Program-made: the position numbers and the translations under genes | Shown here: piece by piece, positions 1 through 8,754 of the stretch | How positions within the stretch are numbered: position 1 is the first letter of the stretch | Layout: every line of letters begins with the position of its first letter | Assembly (NCBI RefSeq): GCF_001280225.1 | Contig: NZ_CP009253.1 | Span: forward strand, 496,001-560,000 | DNA from: Buchnera aphidicola (Aphis glycines) | GTDB taxonomy: Bacteria > Pseudomonadota > Gammaproteobacteria > Enterobacterales > Enterobacteriaceae | Length of the DNA stretch: 64,000 bases | Reading direction: 5' to 3' | Notes under the pieces: model-generated | What the model was told of the DNA's origin: nothing | The model's database searches: none | Seen by the model: only the letters and a program-made list of their open reading frames with translations

Positions 1-136
1 AAATAACAATTAAATAAATATCTTGTTACCTAAAAAAATCTATAAACAATTAGATATGTCAAGAACATTTTTATTGCTACTATAAAATCGATTACATACT
101 AATAAAAACCTTAAAAATAACTGAATATTAAAAAAA

Positions 137-622
137 ATGAAAATTATTCAATCAGGAATTACAAATCAAACAGCATCAATTGCAGTAATTATTTCCAGAT
201 TCAATCAATTTGTCAATAATAATTTATTGTTTGGAGCGCTAGACACTTTAACGAGAATAGGTCAAATAAAAGAAGATAAAATTTTTAAAATATATGTCCC
301 TGGAGCTTATGAAATACCGCTAATAGCAAAATATATCGCAAAAAATAAAAAATATGATGCTATTATTACAATAGGAACTATTATAAAAGGTAGTACAGAT
401 CATTTTAAATATATTTCAAGTAACGTGTACAATAATCTTTCAAAAATTAGTATTAAATACCTTATTCCCATCACATTAGGGATATTAACTGCAAATAATT
501 TAGAACAATCTATTGAAAGATCAGGTTTAAAAATGGGTAATAAGGGATCTGAAGCTGCATTAGCAGCATTAGAAATGATTAATATAATAAGCAAATTAAA
601 AGAAAAAATGATTAAATCATGA
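137..622 (+). CDS. ribH: 6,7-dimethyl-8-ribityllumazine synthase
   Basis: This enzyme makes 6,7-dimethyl-8-ribityllumazine, the penultimate step of riboflavin synthesis, in the cytoplasm. The 161-residue protein (E. coli 156) carries the substrate-binding PGAYEIPL segment near residues 55-62 and the GTIIKGSTDHF segment, whose His89 matches the catalytic histidine; Arg128 lies in the SIERSG segment. A TATAAA box sits at 81-86, about 50 bases before the ATG, but no good -35 is visible. Its last bases overlap the start of thiL as ATGA, so the two are probably translationally coupled. In E. coli the next gene is nusB, so local order has changed. The symbol ribE is also used for this gene. Confidence 0.96.
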   Translation: MKIIQSGITNQTASIAVIISRFNQFVNNNLLFGALDTLTRIGQIKEDKIFKIYVPGAYEIPLIAKYIAKNKKYDAIITIGTIIKGSTDHFKYISSNVYNNLSKISIKYLIPITLGILTANNLEQSIERSGLKMGNKGSEAALAALEMINIISKLKEKMIKS

Positions 623-1590
623 AATATAACGAGTTTGAAATTATTTCTAATTTTTTCAATAAGTTTCAAAAAAAAGAAAAAAATCTTATTAAAGGAATCG
701 GAGATGATTGTGCATTAGTTAAAATGCCAAAAAATAGCATTTTAGCAATTAGCACTGATACATTAGTAGAAGGAACGCATTTTTTTAAAAATATAGATCC
801 GAAACATTTAGCATATAAAACAATTGCTGTAAATCTGAGTGATCTAGCAGCTATGGGTGCACTGCCTAAATGGGTAATATTATCCATTACTATGCCTAAA
901 TTAAATTTTCAATGGTTAAAACGTTTTAGTGATAATTTTTTTAAAGTTTTAAATCAGTATCAAGTCACACTTATAGGTGGAGATACTAATCGCGGGTCTT
1001 TAAGTATTACATTAAGTACCTATGGGTTAATAAAAGGAAAAAAGACGTTATTAAGAGAGCATGCTAAAGAAGGGGATTTAATATACATTACAGGATCGCT
1101 TGGCGAGAGTGCAGCTGGTTTTTTTTTACTTCAAAAAAAAAATTATATTATAAATATAAAAACACGCAATTTTTTAATTCATAAACATCTTCATCCTACT
1201 CCAAGAGTTGCTGAAGGTATAACAATCAAAAATTTTGCTAATTCGGCTATAGATATATCAGATGGATTAATTTCTGATTTAGGACATATACTAGAAAGCA
1301 GTCAATGCGGAGCTAACATTGAACTAAATCAATTACCTATTTCAAAAAAATTAATAAACAATTTTACACAAAACAATTGTTTTAATTGGGCATTACACTT
1401 TGGGGAAGACTATGAATTATGTTTTACAGTAGCTAAAAAAAATATTAAACAATTAAAATTAGCTATTAAAAAAAGTTTAATTAAATGTAAACATATTGGA
1501 TATATTACTACAAAACAAAAAGGTTTTAATTTAACAAAAAATAATAAAAAAATTGATTTTAAAAAAATAGGTTTTAATCACTTTAATTGA
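619..1590 (+). CDS. thiL: Thiamine-monophosphate kinase
   Basis: ThiL phosphorylates thiamine monophosphate to thiamine diphosphate, the active cofactor. The 323-residue protein (E. coli 325) shows the family N-terminal signature IGDDCAL near residue 27, then STDTLVEGTHF and the NLSDLAAMGA segment that binds metal and nucleotide, and later AIDISDGL. It starts within the ribH stop (ATGA) and its own TGA lies just before ribD. The coding sequence holds a run of nine T at 1119-1127 and ten A at 1133-1142, yet the frame is intact. Other genes here that depend on its product include dxs. Confidence 0.95.
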   Translation: MKYNEFEIISNFFNKFQKKEKNLIKGIGDDCALVKMPKNSILAISTDTLVEGTHFFKNIDPKHLAYKTIAVNLSDLAAMGALPKWVILSITMPKLNFQWLKRFSDNFFKVLNQYQVTLIGGDTNRGSLSITLSTYGLIKGKKTLLREHAKEGDLIYITGSLGESAAGFFLLQKKNYIINIKTRNFLIHKHLHPTPRVAEGITIKNFANSAIDISDGLISDLGHILESSQCGANIELNQLPISKKLINNFTQNNCFNWALHFGEDYELCFTVAKKNIKQLKLAIKKSLIKCKHIGYITTKQKGFNLTKNNKKIDFKKIGFNHFN

Positions 1591-1619
1591 AAACAATATT
1601 TAAAAAAAAATTAAAAAAT

Positions 1620-2063
1620 ATGAAAAATATCTTTTATATGAACAGAGCAATACAACTTAGTAAATTAGGAGTATTTACAACTCATCCAAATCCAAATGTT
1701 GGCTGTGTGATTGTGAATCACAATTGTATTGTAGGAGAAGGATGGCATAAAAAATATGGAGATCATCACGCTGAAGTAAATGCATTGAATATGGCAGGGA
1801 ACAAAGCAAAGGGAGGAACTGCATATATTACATTAGAACCATGCAACCATTTTGGAAAAACTCCTCCATGCTGCAATGCAATAATTAATGCGGGAATAAC
1901 ACACGTAATAATTTCTAATTTAGATCCTAATCCACAAGTATCTGGAAAAGGTGTTATATATCTTAGAAAAAATAATGTTTCTGTAGAAATAGGATTACTT
2001 TCTAAAGAATCTAAAAAATATAATCAAGGTTTTTTTAAACGTATGAAAACTGGTTTTCCATGA
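1620..2063 (+). CDS. ribD1: Diaminohydroxyphosphoribosylaminopyrimidine deaminase (RibD N-terminal domain)
   Basis: This is the deaminase half of RibD, acting early in riboflavin synthesis. The 147 residues hold the zinc-binding cytidine-deaminase motif: His50 and Glu52 in the HAEVNAL segment, and Cys75 and Cys84 in the PCNH...PPC segment. These match the E. coli positions exactly if translation starts at ATG 1620. A longer frame opens at TTG 1587 inside the thiL stop, but its extra residues have no counterpart in E. coli. The frame ends at TGA 2061-2063 where E. coli RibD continues into the reductase domain; ribD2 resumes in the same frame. Confidence 0.93.
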   Translation: MKNIFYMNRAIQLSKLGVFTTHPNPNVGCVIVNHNCIVGEGWHKKYGDHHAEVNALNMAGNKAKGGTAYITLEPCNHFGKTPPCCNAIINAGITHVIISNLDPNPQVSGKGVIYLRKNNVSVEIGLLSKESKKYNQGFFKRMKTGFP

Positions 2064-2081
2064 ATTCAAGTTAAATTAGCA

Positions 2082-2726
2082 ATGTCATTAGATGGAAGAA
2101 TTGCAATGAAAAATGGTGAAAGCAAATGGATTACTTCTAAAGAATCACGTCAAGATGTACAAATGTTTCGTGCAAAAAGCTCAGCAATTTTAAGTAGTAG
2201 CAAAACGATTTTACGTGATAACGCTCAATTAACAGTACGAAAAGAAGAATTGAATCAAAAAACACTATTTAAATTTCCTGAACAAGATTTTACTCATCCA
2301 ATAAGAGTAATTATAGATAGTAAAAACAGGATGAAAAAAACTCATCCGATAATGAATACAAAAGAAAAGATTTTATTAATAAGATTAAAACCAGATAATG
2401 AAATTTGGCCAAAAAATATAAAACAGATCATAATAAAACCATATCAAAAAAAAATCAATATTATATCTGCATTGAAATTTCTAGGAAATTTAGAAATTAA
2501 TAATTTATGGATAGAAGCTGGTGGAAATTTGTCTGGTTCTTTATTAAAGATGAAATTAATAGACGAAATTATTGTGTATATTGCACCTAAAATATTAGGA
2601 CATGAAGCAAAACCATTATTTTTTTTAAAAAATCATTTAAAATTATTTGAATGCATTAAATTGAATTTTTCAGATTTCAAAAAAATAGGTCAAGATATAA
2701 GATTAATATTAAAACCTCAAAAATAA
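2082..2726 (+). CDS. ribD2: 5-amino-6-(5-phosphoribosylamino)uracil reductase (RibD C-terminal domain)
   Basis: This is the NADPH-dependent reductase half of RibD, the step after the deaminase. Recognisable segments are SLDGRIAM at the start, [15 protein letters not shown] followed by an Asp-rich turn, and [12 protein letters not shown] near the end. It is in the same frame as ribD1 and separated from it by one TGA. The seven sense codons between the TGA and ATG 2082 still match the RibD strand leading into SLDG, so an ATG start would remove part of a core beta strand. No good Shine-Dalgarno precedes ATG 2082. Possible alternatives are TGA readthrough or reinitiation at ATT 2064. Confidence 0.9.
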   Translation: MSLDGRIAMKNGESKWITSKESRQDVQMFRAKSSAILSSSKTILRDNAQLTVRKEELNQKTLFKFPEQDFTHPIRVIIDSKNRMKKTHPIMNTKEKILLIRLKPDNEIWPKNIKQIIIKPYQKKINIISALKFLGNLEINNLWIEAGGNLSGSLLKMKLIDEIIVYIAPKILGHEAKPLFFLKNHLKLFECIKLNFSDFKKIGQDIRLILKPQK

Positions 2727-2744
2727 AAAAATCAGGTAAACTTT

Positions 2745-3179
2745 ATGATAAATCGATATTTTAGGAGAAAAGCTCGTGCCTGTGCTTTACAAGTTCTGTA
2801 TTCCTGGGAAATTTCTAAAAACAATGTTAAAGACAATATAATAGAATTTTTAAAAGAAAAAAACAAAAGAAATATTGATTTAAAATATTTTTATGACTTA
2901 ATTTTTGGAATAACTAACAATTGCGTCAAAATAGATAGTTTAATGGCACCATATCTATCTCGTTCACTAAAAAAATTAGGACAAATAGAAAAAGCAATTC
3001 TTAGAATTTCGTTCTATGAACTATACAAGAGACATGATATACCTTATAAAGTCTCTATCAATGAAGGTATTGAGTTAGCTAAATTATTTGGATCAGAAGA
3101 TAGTCATAAATTTATTAACGGAGTATTAGATAAAGCAGCATTAAAAATTGTAAAAAAAAATAATACTTTTAATTTTTAA
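2745..3179 (+). CDS. nusB: Transcription antitermination factor NusB
   Basis: NusB binds the boxA RNA of rRNA leaders together with ribosomal protein S10 and helps RNA polymerase pass terminators. The 144-residue protein (E. coli 139) has the arginine-rich start [16 protein letters not shown] and the C-terminal segment [27 protein letters not shown] typical of the family, shown here only by its key residues. A CAGG Shine-Dalgarno lies about eight bases before ATG 2745. It follows ribD2 closely and converges with dxs. Its partner S10 and a boxA-like target are also in this window. Confidence 0.95.
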   Translation: MINRYFRRKARACALQVLYSWEISKNNVKDNIIEFLKEKNKRNIDLKYFYDLIFGITNNCVKIDSLMAPYLSRSLKKLGQIEKAILRISFYELYKRHDIPYKVSINEGIELAKLFGSEDSHKFINGVLDKAALKIVKKNNTFNF

Positions 3180-3181
3180 AA

Positions 3182-3212
3182 TCTTTAGTAAAGAATGTAT
3201 ATTAAAAATATA
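3182..3212. terminator. Small hairpins between convergent nusB and dxs
   Basis: Two short inverted repeats fill the 41-base gap: TCTTT/AAAGA at 3182-3194 and TATATT/AATATA at 3198-3212. They are weak and AT-only, so a terminator role rests mainly on position. Confidence 0.25.
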
Positions 3213-3220
3213 TTTACATG

Positions 3221-4978
3221 TTAATATGATGAAATCCAAGAAAAGATTTTTTTTTCAATCCCTTCAGAATCTAGCTCATAATTATGTCTAATTTCTTTTA
3301 GATTACCTTGAGATATAAATGTATCTGGTAAACCAATGTTTAATACTGGAACTAAAATTTTTTTTAACATGATAAATTCATTAACTGAACTGCCTGCTCC
3401 GCCAGAAATAATTCCTTCTTCAATAGTAACTAAAAATTGATGTTGAGAAGATAATTTGATAATCATTTTTTTATCTAATGGCTTAACAAATCGCATGTCA
3501 ACCAAAGTTGCATTTAAATTGTTCGCTACTGATATCGCAGATCTTAACAAAGTGCCAAAATTTAAAATAGCTATTTTATAACCTACTCTTTTTAAAACAG
3601 ATTTACCTAGTGATATCATATGCATCGGCATTAACGGCTCGCCAATTCCTTTACCTTTGGGATATCTTACAACAGTAGGGCCTTTTTTATACATATATGC
3701 AGTATATAACATTTGTTTACATTCGTTTTCATTGCTCGGAGTCATAATGATAATACCAGGAATACATCTTAAATAAGCTAAATCAAATGCACCTTGATGC
3801 GTTGGTCCATCGTTTTCTACTATCCCCCCTCTATCAATTGCAAATAAAACGGATAATTTTTGTAATGCAACATCGTGTATAATTTGATCATAAGAACGTT
3901 GTAAAAAAGTAGAATATATTGATACGACTGGATGATATCCTGCAGCAGCTAAACCAGCTGCAAAAGTAACCGCATGCTGTTCAGCAATAGCAACATCAAA
4001 ATATTGATTAGGAAATAAACGAGAAAAATTAGACATACCTGAACCTTCACACATAGCTGGCGTAATAGCTATTAATTTCTTATCAATATTTGCTATTTCA
4101 CATAACCAAGATCCAAATACTTCTGAATAAGTTGGAATTTTGTTAGTAAAAGAAGTACTTTTAGAAAATGTATGCCATTTAATAGGATTTAATTCTGCTG
4201 GAAAATAACCTTTTCCCTTTTTTGTAATTGTATGCAATAAATAAGTACCTTTTTGATTTTTTATATCTTTTAAACAATGGACTAAGTTAAAGATGTCATG
4301 TCCGTCACAAGGTCCTAAATACTTAAAAGACAAGTTTTCAAAAAACGAGTTTTTTAATATGTTCTTACATTTAACATTTTTTAAAATTTTTAAATGTTTT
4401 TTTAATGCACCTGTGTTTTTAGAAATAGACATATTATTATCATTTAATATAACTAGTAAATCAGATTGTATTTCACCTGCATGGTTCATGGCTTCAAACG
4501 ACATACCAGCAGTTATTGCTCCGTCCCCAATAACGCAAATAGTTTTTCTATTTCTTCCTTCTTTTTGAGCTGCAACAGACAAACCTAGCCCTGCGCTAAT
4601 TGAAGTAGAAGAATGACCTGTTCCAAAAGTATCATATTGACTTTCTTTACGAAAAGGAAATGGGTGTAATCCATTTTTTTTTCGAATAGTCATTATATTT
4701 TTTGCTCTTCCGGTTAAAATTTTATGAGGATAAGATTGATGACCTATATCCCATAGTAAATTATCAAACGGTGTGTTGTACACATAATGCAAAGCAACTG
4801 TAATTTCAACTACACCTAATCCAGATGCACAATGACCTTCAGTGAAAAAAATTACATCTAATAAATATTTTCGTAACTCAAAACACAATTGAGGCAGTTT
4901 TTTAATCGATAAACATCTTAAATTTTTAACTGAATTAGCTAGAGATAAAGTTGGATATTGTTTAATATCAAAATTCAT
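3221..4978 (-). CDS. dxs: 1-deoxy-D-xylulose-5-phosphate synthase
   Basis: DXS joins pyruvate and glyceraldehyde 3-phosphate using thiamine diphosphate, the entry step of the MEP isoprenoid pathway. The 585 residues include His49 in the [10 protein letters not shown] segment, the thiamine-binding GDGAITAGM motif at 151-159 with NDNN at 179-182, catalytic Glu333 in AIAEQHAV (E. coli Glu370) and the [11 protein letters not shown] segment. E. coli DXS is 620 residues; most of the difference is a deletion after residue 200, in the linker before the YLGPCDGHD segment. ispA lies 19 bases upstream on the same strand, so the two probably share a transcript. Confidence 0.96.
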   Translation of the reverse strand: MNFDIKQYPTLSLANSVKNLRCLSIKKLPQLCFELRKYLLDVIFFTEGHCASGLGVVEITVALHYVYNTPFDNLLWDIGHQSYPHKILTGRAKNIMTIRKKNGLHPFPFRKESQYDTFGTGHSSTSISAGLGLSVAAQKEGRNRKTICVIGDGAITAGMSFEAMNHAGEIQSDLLVILNDNNMSISKNTGALKKHLKILKNVKCKNILKNSFFENLSFKYLGPCDGHDIFNLVHCLKDIKNQKGTYLLHTITKKGKGYFPAELNPIKWHTFSKSTSFTNKIPTYSEVFGSWLCEIANIDKKLIAITPAMCEGSGMSNFSRLFPNQYFDVAIAEQHAVTFAAGLAAAGYHPVVSIYSTFLQRSYDQIIHDVALQKLSVLFAIDRGGIVENDGPTHQGAFDLAYLRCIPGIIIMTPSNENECKQMLYTAYMYKKGPTVVRYPKGKGIGEPLMPMHMISLGKSVLKRVGYKIAILNFGTLLRSAISVANNLNATLVDMRFVKPLDKKMIIKLSSQHQFLVTIEEGIISGGAGSSVNEFIMLKKILVPVLNIGLPDTFISQGNLKEIRHNYELDSEGIEKKIFSWISSY

Positions 4979-4997
4979 TATGAACTCATTATTAAAT

Positions 4998-5882
4998 TTA
5001 TTTTGAACGTTGCATTATAAAATCTATTAATAATTCTAATTTATTGATAATAAAAGATTTTTTTTTTAAAATTTTTAAAATAGATAATGCTTCTTGATAT
5101 AACGTTTTTATTTTTTTTTTAGATTGTTGTATTCCAATCACATTTGGATATGTATTATATATATTTTTATTTTTTTTACATTTTTCAGTATCTTGTTTAA
5201 AATCAAAAATATCGTCTTGAATTTGAAAAGCTAAACCGATACAAATCGCGAAACGATCTAATAATGATAGAATTTTTTTAGAAAAAAAATTTGAAGATAA
5301 ATATGGCAATCGCATAGACGATCTAATTAAAAATGCAGTTTTATATAAATTAATTTTATCTAATTCACACATATTTAATTGTTTTATGTCTTTTTCTAGA
5401 TCTAATGCTTGTCCAATACACATACCAGTAGATCCGATAGAATAAGATAATTCAGAAATAATATTTATTCGCTTTTTATCAGAAACACCAGGCATAACGT
5501 ATGTAGATAAAATATGAAATGCTAAACTTTGTAACGCATCTCCGGAAAGTATAGCAAAACTTTCACCATATTTAACATGACAAGAAATATTACCCCTTCG
5601 GAAAGCATCATTATCAATAGAAGGTAAATCGTCATGAATTAAAGAATACGAATGAATTAATTCAATAGCTATAGATATTGCATCTAATGTAATGATATGT
5701 ACTTTAAACATCTCGCCACAAATATAAACTAGACATGCACGAAATCGCTTTCCACCTATCAATGCTCCATATTTCATAGATTTTATAAGAATTGAATTTT
5801 GAAAAGGTAAAGTATTAAACATATTAAGCAATTGTTTATTTATTCGGTTTTGATAAAAATCATAAAAATTAGAAGGATTCAT
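4998..5882 (-). CDS. ispA: Farnesyl diphosphate synthase (short-chain polyprenyl synthase)
   Basis: IspA condenses isopentenyl and dimethylallyl diphosphate into farnesyl diphosphate, the precursor of quinone and undecaprenyl chains and of the heme O farnesyl group. Both aspartate-rich motifs are present: [10 protein letters not shown] near residue 84 and [10 protein letters not shown] near residue 221. The frame opens at TTG 5888, but the Shine-Dalgarno AGG at 5892-5894 is spaced nine bases from ATG 5882, so that start is preferred (294 residues; E. coli 299). A run of ten T at 5111-5120 is a poly(A) tract on the coding strand. In E. coli xseB precedes ispA; it is absent here. Confidence 0.95.
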   Translation of the reverse strand: MNPSNFYDFYQNRINKQLLNMFNTLPFQNSILIKSMKYGALIGGKRFRACLVYICGEMFKVHIITLDAISIAIELIHSYSLIHDDLPSIDNDAFRRGNISCHVKYGESFAILSGDALQSLAFHILSTYVMPGVSDKKRINIISELSYSIGSTGMCIGQALDLEKDIKQLNMCELDKINLYKTAFLIRSSMRLPYLSSNFFSKKILSLLDRFAICIGLAFQIQDDIFDFKQDTEKCKKNKNIYNTYPNVIGIQQSKKKIKTLYQEALSILKILKKKSFIINKLELLIDFIMQRSK

Positions 5883-5943
5883 ATACAAATACCTGTTAAA
5901 TGAAAAATAAAATAAAAATTTTATTAATTATACTATATAAATA

Positions 5944-7149
5944 TTATTTTCTACAAAAACAATTCAAAATAAACCACAAAAACACTAACAAAACTTCACA
6001 CAAAAAAATTTGTGAAATATTTAAAAAAATATATAACCATCCACTTAAAATACCACCTAACGATATCCCTAAATATTGACTAGTAGAATAAATACTCATA
6101 ATTCTTCCTTTATAAGCATTTGCTTGATTATTACTGACAGATATTTTTTTACTTAACAACGAAGGTAGAAATACTTCTAATACATTAAAGGCAATAAAAA
6201 ATATTTGTAACGACAATATTAAATATATTAAATGATTATATAAAAACAAAAAAAATAACGATGATAAAAAAATCAAAAAAACACATATTTCAACAATATT
6301 TTTTAAATAAGCATAACACTTACTATAAAAAATTAAAAAATATAAAATAAAGAAAGAAATAACTATTGTAGTTAAGTAAACAATCCAATGGTAATTTAAT
6401 AGAAGACCAGACATCTCTAATTGATGAGGTATAGTCAAAAAATGCATTGTTAATAAAAAATGCAAAAAAAATATACTCAAATAAAACCTGAAAAAACTTT
6501 TATTAAATAAATATTTAATATCCTTAAAATAAAACAATTGTATTTTTTTCCTCGATTTATATTCTTGAGAATTTTTATTTTTATTAGAAGGTATTATAAA
6601 GAGCACAATTAAAATACAAATAATTGAAAATATAGAAGAAAACCAAAAAATAAAAGAAAAATTAAACTTTTTAATAATCAATGAACCAAAAAGAATTGAA
6701 ATTAAAAAAGAAACAGCAAAACTTGCACCGATAGCAGAAATAGATTTAATACGATTTTCTTCTCTTATTAAATCAGATAAAAATGCCATAGAAACACCAG
6801 AAATAGCTCCAGAACCTTGTATTGCTCTTCCAACTATCAACCCCCAAATAGAATTTGTATTTGCAGCTATGATACTACCGACAAAAAAAACAGAAAGACC
6901 AAATATAATTATTTTTTTTCTGTTAAATTTATCAGATAAAAAACCAAACGGAATTTGAAATATCATTTGAGTAAAAGCATAAATACTAACAGATAATCCA
7001 ATTAAAAATTTATTTGAACCATTTAAATATAATCCATACTTACTTAATATTGGAAGAATAGAAAATACACCTAACATACGCAATAAAAAAATCACACAAA
7101 AACTTAACGTGACTTGTAATTCAAAAAAATTCATTTTATAATTTTTCAT
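5944..7149 (-). CDS. yajR: YajR-like major facilitator superfamily transporter
   Basis: This is an inner-membrane MFS protein with about 12 hydrophobic segments in 401 residues. The substrate is unknown; E. coli YajR is viewed as a proton-driven efflux protein. The family motif A loop GFLSDKFNRKK lies after the second membrane segment, and the GSGAISG...FLSDL stretch matches YajR well. E. coli YajR is about 454 residues and ends in a soluble YAM domain; this protein stops soon after the last membrane helix, so that domain is missing. In E. coli yajR also sits beside cyoE. It is divergent from tusE, with 42 bases between the starts. Confidence 0.87.
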   Translation of the reverse strand: MKNYKMNFFELQVTLSFCVIFLLRMLGVFSILPILSKYGLYLNGSNKFLIGLSVSIYAFTQMIFQIPFGFLSDKFNRKKIIIFGLSVFFVGSIIAANTNSIWGLIVGRAIQGSGAISGVSMAFLSDLIREENRIKSISAIGASFAVSFLISILFGSLIIKKFNFSFIFWFSSIFSIICILIVLFIIPSNKNKNSQEYKSRKKIQLFYFKDIKYLFNKSFFRFYLSIFFLHFLLTMHFLTIPHQLEMSGLLLNYHWIVYLTTIVISFFILYFLIFYSKCYAYLKNIVEICVFLIFLSSLFFLFLYNHLIYLILSLQIFFIAFNVLEVFLPSLLSKKISVSNNQANAYKGRIMSIYSTSQYLGISLGGILSGWLYIFLNISQIFLCEVLLVFLWFILNCFCRK

Positions 7150-7191
7150 CTTAAACTCAATATTTTTAAAAAATTTTATACTATAAAAATT

Positions 7192-7539
7192 ATGTTATTA
7201 ATAAGAAATACTAAAAATTATCTAAATTATGAAATAGTAGAAAAAGATTCAGAAGGATATTTAAAAAATAATCAAGATTGGAATATTTACTTAGCAGAAG
7301 AAATTGCAAAAAAAGAAAACATTACACTTACAGATAATCATTGGGAAATAATATATTTTATAAGAAAATTTTATTTTGCATACAATATTGCACCATCAAT
7401 GCGAATGCTAATAAATGGAATTCAAAAAGAACTAGGAAAAAAAATTTATAGCATTTATTTATTTAAATTATTTCCTAAAGGCCCAGCAAAACAGGCTAGT
7501 AAAATAGCCGGAATACCGAAACCTTCAAAATGCTTATAA
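7192..7539 (+). CDS. tusE: Sulfurtransferase TusE
   Basis: TusE takes persulfide sulfur from the TusBCD complex and hands it to MnmA for 2-thiouridine synthesis in tRNA wobble positions. The 115-residue protein ends in LFPKGPAKQASKIAG...KCL; the penultimate cysteine is the conserved sulfur carrier. Length and end match E. coli TusE (109 residues), with a few extra N-terminal residues. In E. coli it lies far from the isoprenoid and cyo genes, so its position here is a rearrangement. It converges with cyoE, only five bases apart. Its partners tusB, tusC and tusD are at 58.8-59.9 kb. Confidence 0.94.
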   Translation: MLLIRNTKNYLNYEIVEKDSEGYLKNNQDWNIYLAEEIAKKENITLTDNHWEIIYFIRKFYFAYNIAPSMRMLINGIQKELGKKIYSIYLFKLFPKGPAKQASKIAGIPKPSKCL

Positions 7540-7544
7540 AAACA

Positions 7545-8396
7545 TTAAAATTTAGAATCGACCGCAATCAAAAAATTAAAAACAACAACTACTATAATAG
7601 ATAGAAAAAATATTTTCCTAGATAATTTTAAATTATTTTTTTCTTTTATATTCATATAAGATATATACAACCAATACAAATTTATAATAGAAACTAAACA
7701 AAGAAAAATATAACTTAAATAACCTAAAAAAGTTAATATAAAACTAGATATAGTAAAACATATTATATAATAAAAAATATGTTTTTTTGTTTTTAAAATA
7801 CCTCGTTCTATAGAAAAAAAACGTAAATTTGCATTTTTGTAATCTTCTATATAAACAATAGAAATAGCATAAAAATGAGGCATTTGCCAAAATATAAACA
7901 CAAAAAATAAAAATAAAGAAAATAAATCAAGAGTATTATTAACAGCAGCATAGCCGATTAAAGATGGAATTGATCCAGAAAAACTTCCAACAAAAGTAGA
8001 ATATATCGATGTTCTTTTTAAGAATGTATAAATAAAAACGTAAATAATAAATCCTATTATCGATAAGAACATGGATAAAAAGTTTACTAAAGCACCTAAT
8101 ATAAAAATACCGAGTAAACCTATGCAAACTCCAAAAATACCAGCTGATATCGGTCGAATTAATTTCTTTACTAAAGCTCTATTTTTTGTCCTACACATTT
8201 TGGAATCTATTTTTATATCAATCAAGTTATTGAAAACACAACTAGATGCAATAATTAAAGATGCCCCTGAAATAGTAGATATAAATAAAACAAAATTAAA
8301 AGATAAATGTGAAGTAAATAAAAAACTACCCATAATTAAAATTATATTACCTAAAACAATACGAGGTTTTATAATTTCTAAATAATATTTAAGCAT
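7545..8396 (-). CDS. cyoE: Protoheme IX farnesyltransferase (heme O synthase)
   Basis: CyoE attaches a farnesyl group to protoheme to form heme O, needed by the CyoB subunit. It is a UbiA-family membrane protein with several hydrophobic helices and the aspartate motif NNLIDIKIDSKM that binds the prenyl diphosphate, followed by RTKNRALVK. A longer frame opens at 8507 but would add 37 hydrophobic residues absent from E. coli and run over cyoD; ATG 8396, giving MLKYYLEIIKPRI, matches the E. coli start. The result is 283 residues. It is the last gene of the cyo operon. Confidence 0.94.
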   Translation of the reverse strand: MLKYYLEIIKPRIVLGNIILIMGSFLFTSHLSFNFVLFISTISGASLIIASSCVFNNLIDIKIDSKMCRTKNRALVKKLIRPISAGIFGVCIGLLGIFILGALVNFLSMFLSIIGFIIYVFIYTFLKRTSIYSTFVGSFSGSIPSLIGYAAVNNTLDLFSLFLFFVFIFWQMPHFYAISIVYIEDYKNANLRFFSIERGILKTKKHIFYYIICFTISSFILTFLGYLSYIFLCLVSIINLYWLYISYMNIKEKNNLKLSRKIFFLSIIVVVVFNFLIAVDSKF

Positions 8397-8427
8397 ATGA
8401 AAAAATAAGTATATTATAAAATTATTT

Positions 8428-8754
8428 TTACACCATAGCATGATGCTGTAAATTAAACATAATCCAAACAGATCCAGAAATAACAATAAACACAATAATA
8501 AAAACAAATAATAAAGACATTAAATACCAATTATTTTTCGAAATATTATTTAAATGTAAAAAATATATAAAATGTATGATAATCTGAAAAAAAGCACAAA
8601 ATAAAATAATGAATCGACTAATTTTGTAAGAAAAAACATGATTTTTTTCAATAAAAAATGGAATTATAGTGAAAAGTACAGAAAGTAAAAAACCAAATAT
8701 ATAAGATTTTACTTTTTCATCAAAACAATGCTTTTTTTGAAAAAATTGACTCAT
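8428..8754 (-). CDS. cyoD: Cytochrome bo3 ubiquinol oxidase subunit IV
   Basis: CyoD is the small three-helix subunit of the bo3 quinol oxidase and helps assembly of the metal centres. The 108-residue protein has three hydrophobic segments and ends in GSVWIMFNLQHHAMV, like E. coli (109 residues). The open frame extends upstream to 8820 inside cyoC; ATG 8754 is chosen because MSQFF...VKSYIFGF aligns with the E. coli N-terminus. The ATG shares its first base with the cyoC stop (TAATG), a coupled start. Confidence 0.94.
   Translation of the reverse strand: MSQFFQKKHCFDEKVKSYIFGFLLSVLFTIIPFFIEKNHVFSYKISRFIILFCAFFQIIIHFIYFLHLNNISKNNWYLMSLLFVFIIVFIVISGSVWIMFNLQHHAMV

Noticed and set aside
1587..2726. 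TGA read as tryptophan genome-wide
   Set aside because: TGA is used as a normal stop here, for example at the ends of ribH, thiL and argD, so only a local event at ribD is considered.
8071..8385. 104-codon plus-strand frame within cyoE
   Set aside because: Antisense shadow of a real gene; no start signal and no family resemblance.
8397..8507. 37-residue N-terminal extension of CyoE
   Set aside because: It overlaps cyoD, is absent from E. coli CyoE, and mirrors the cyoD sequence in another frame.
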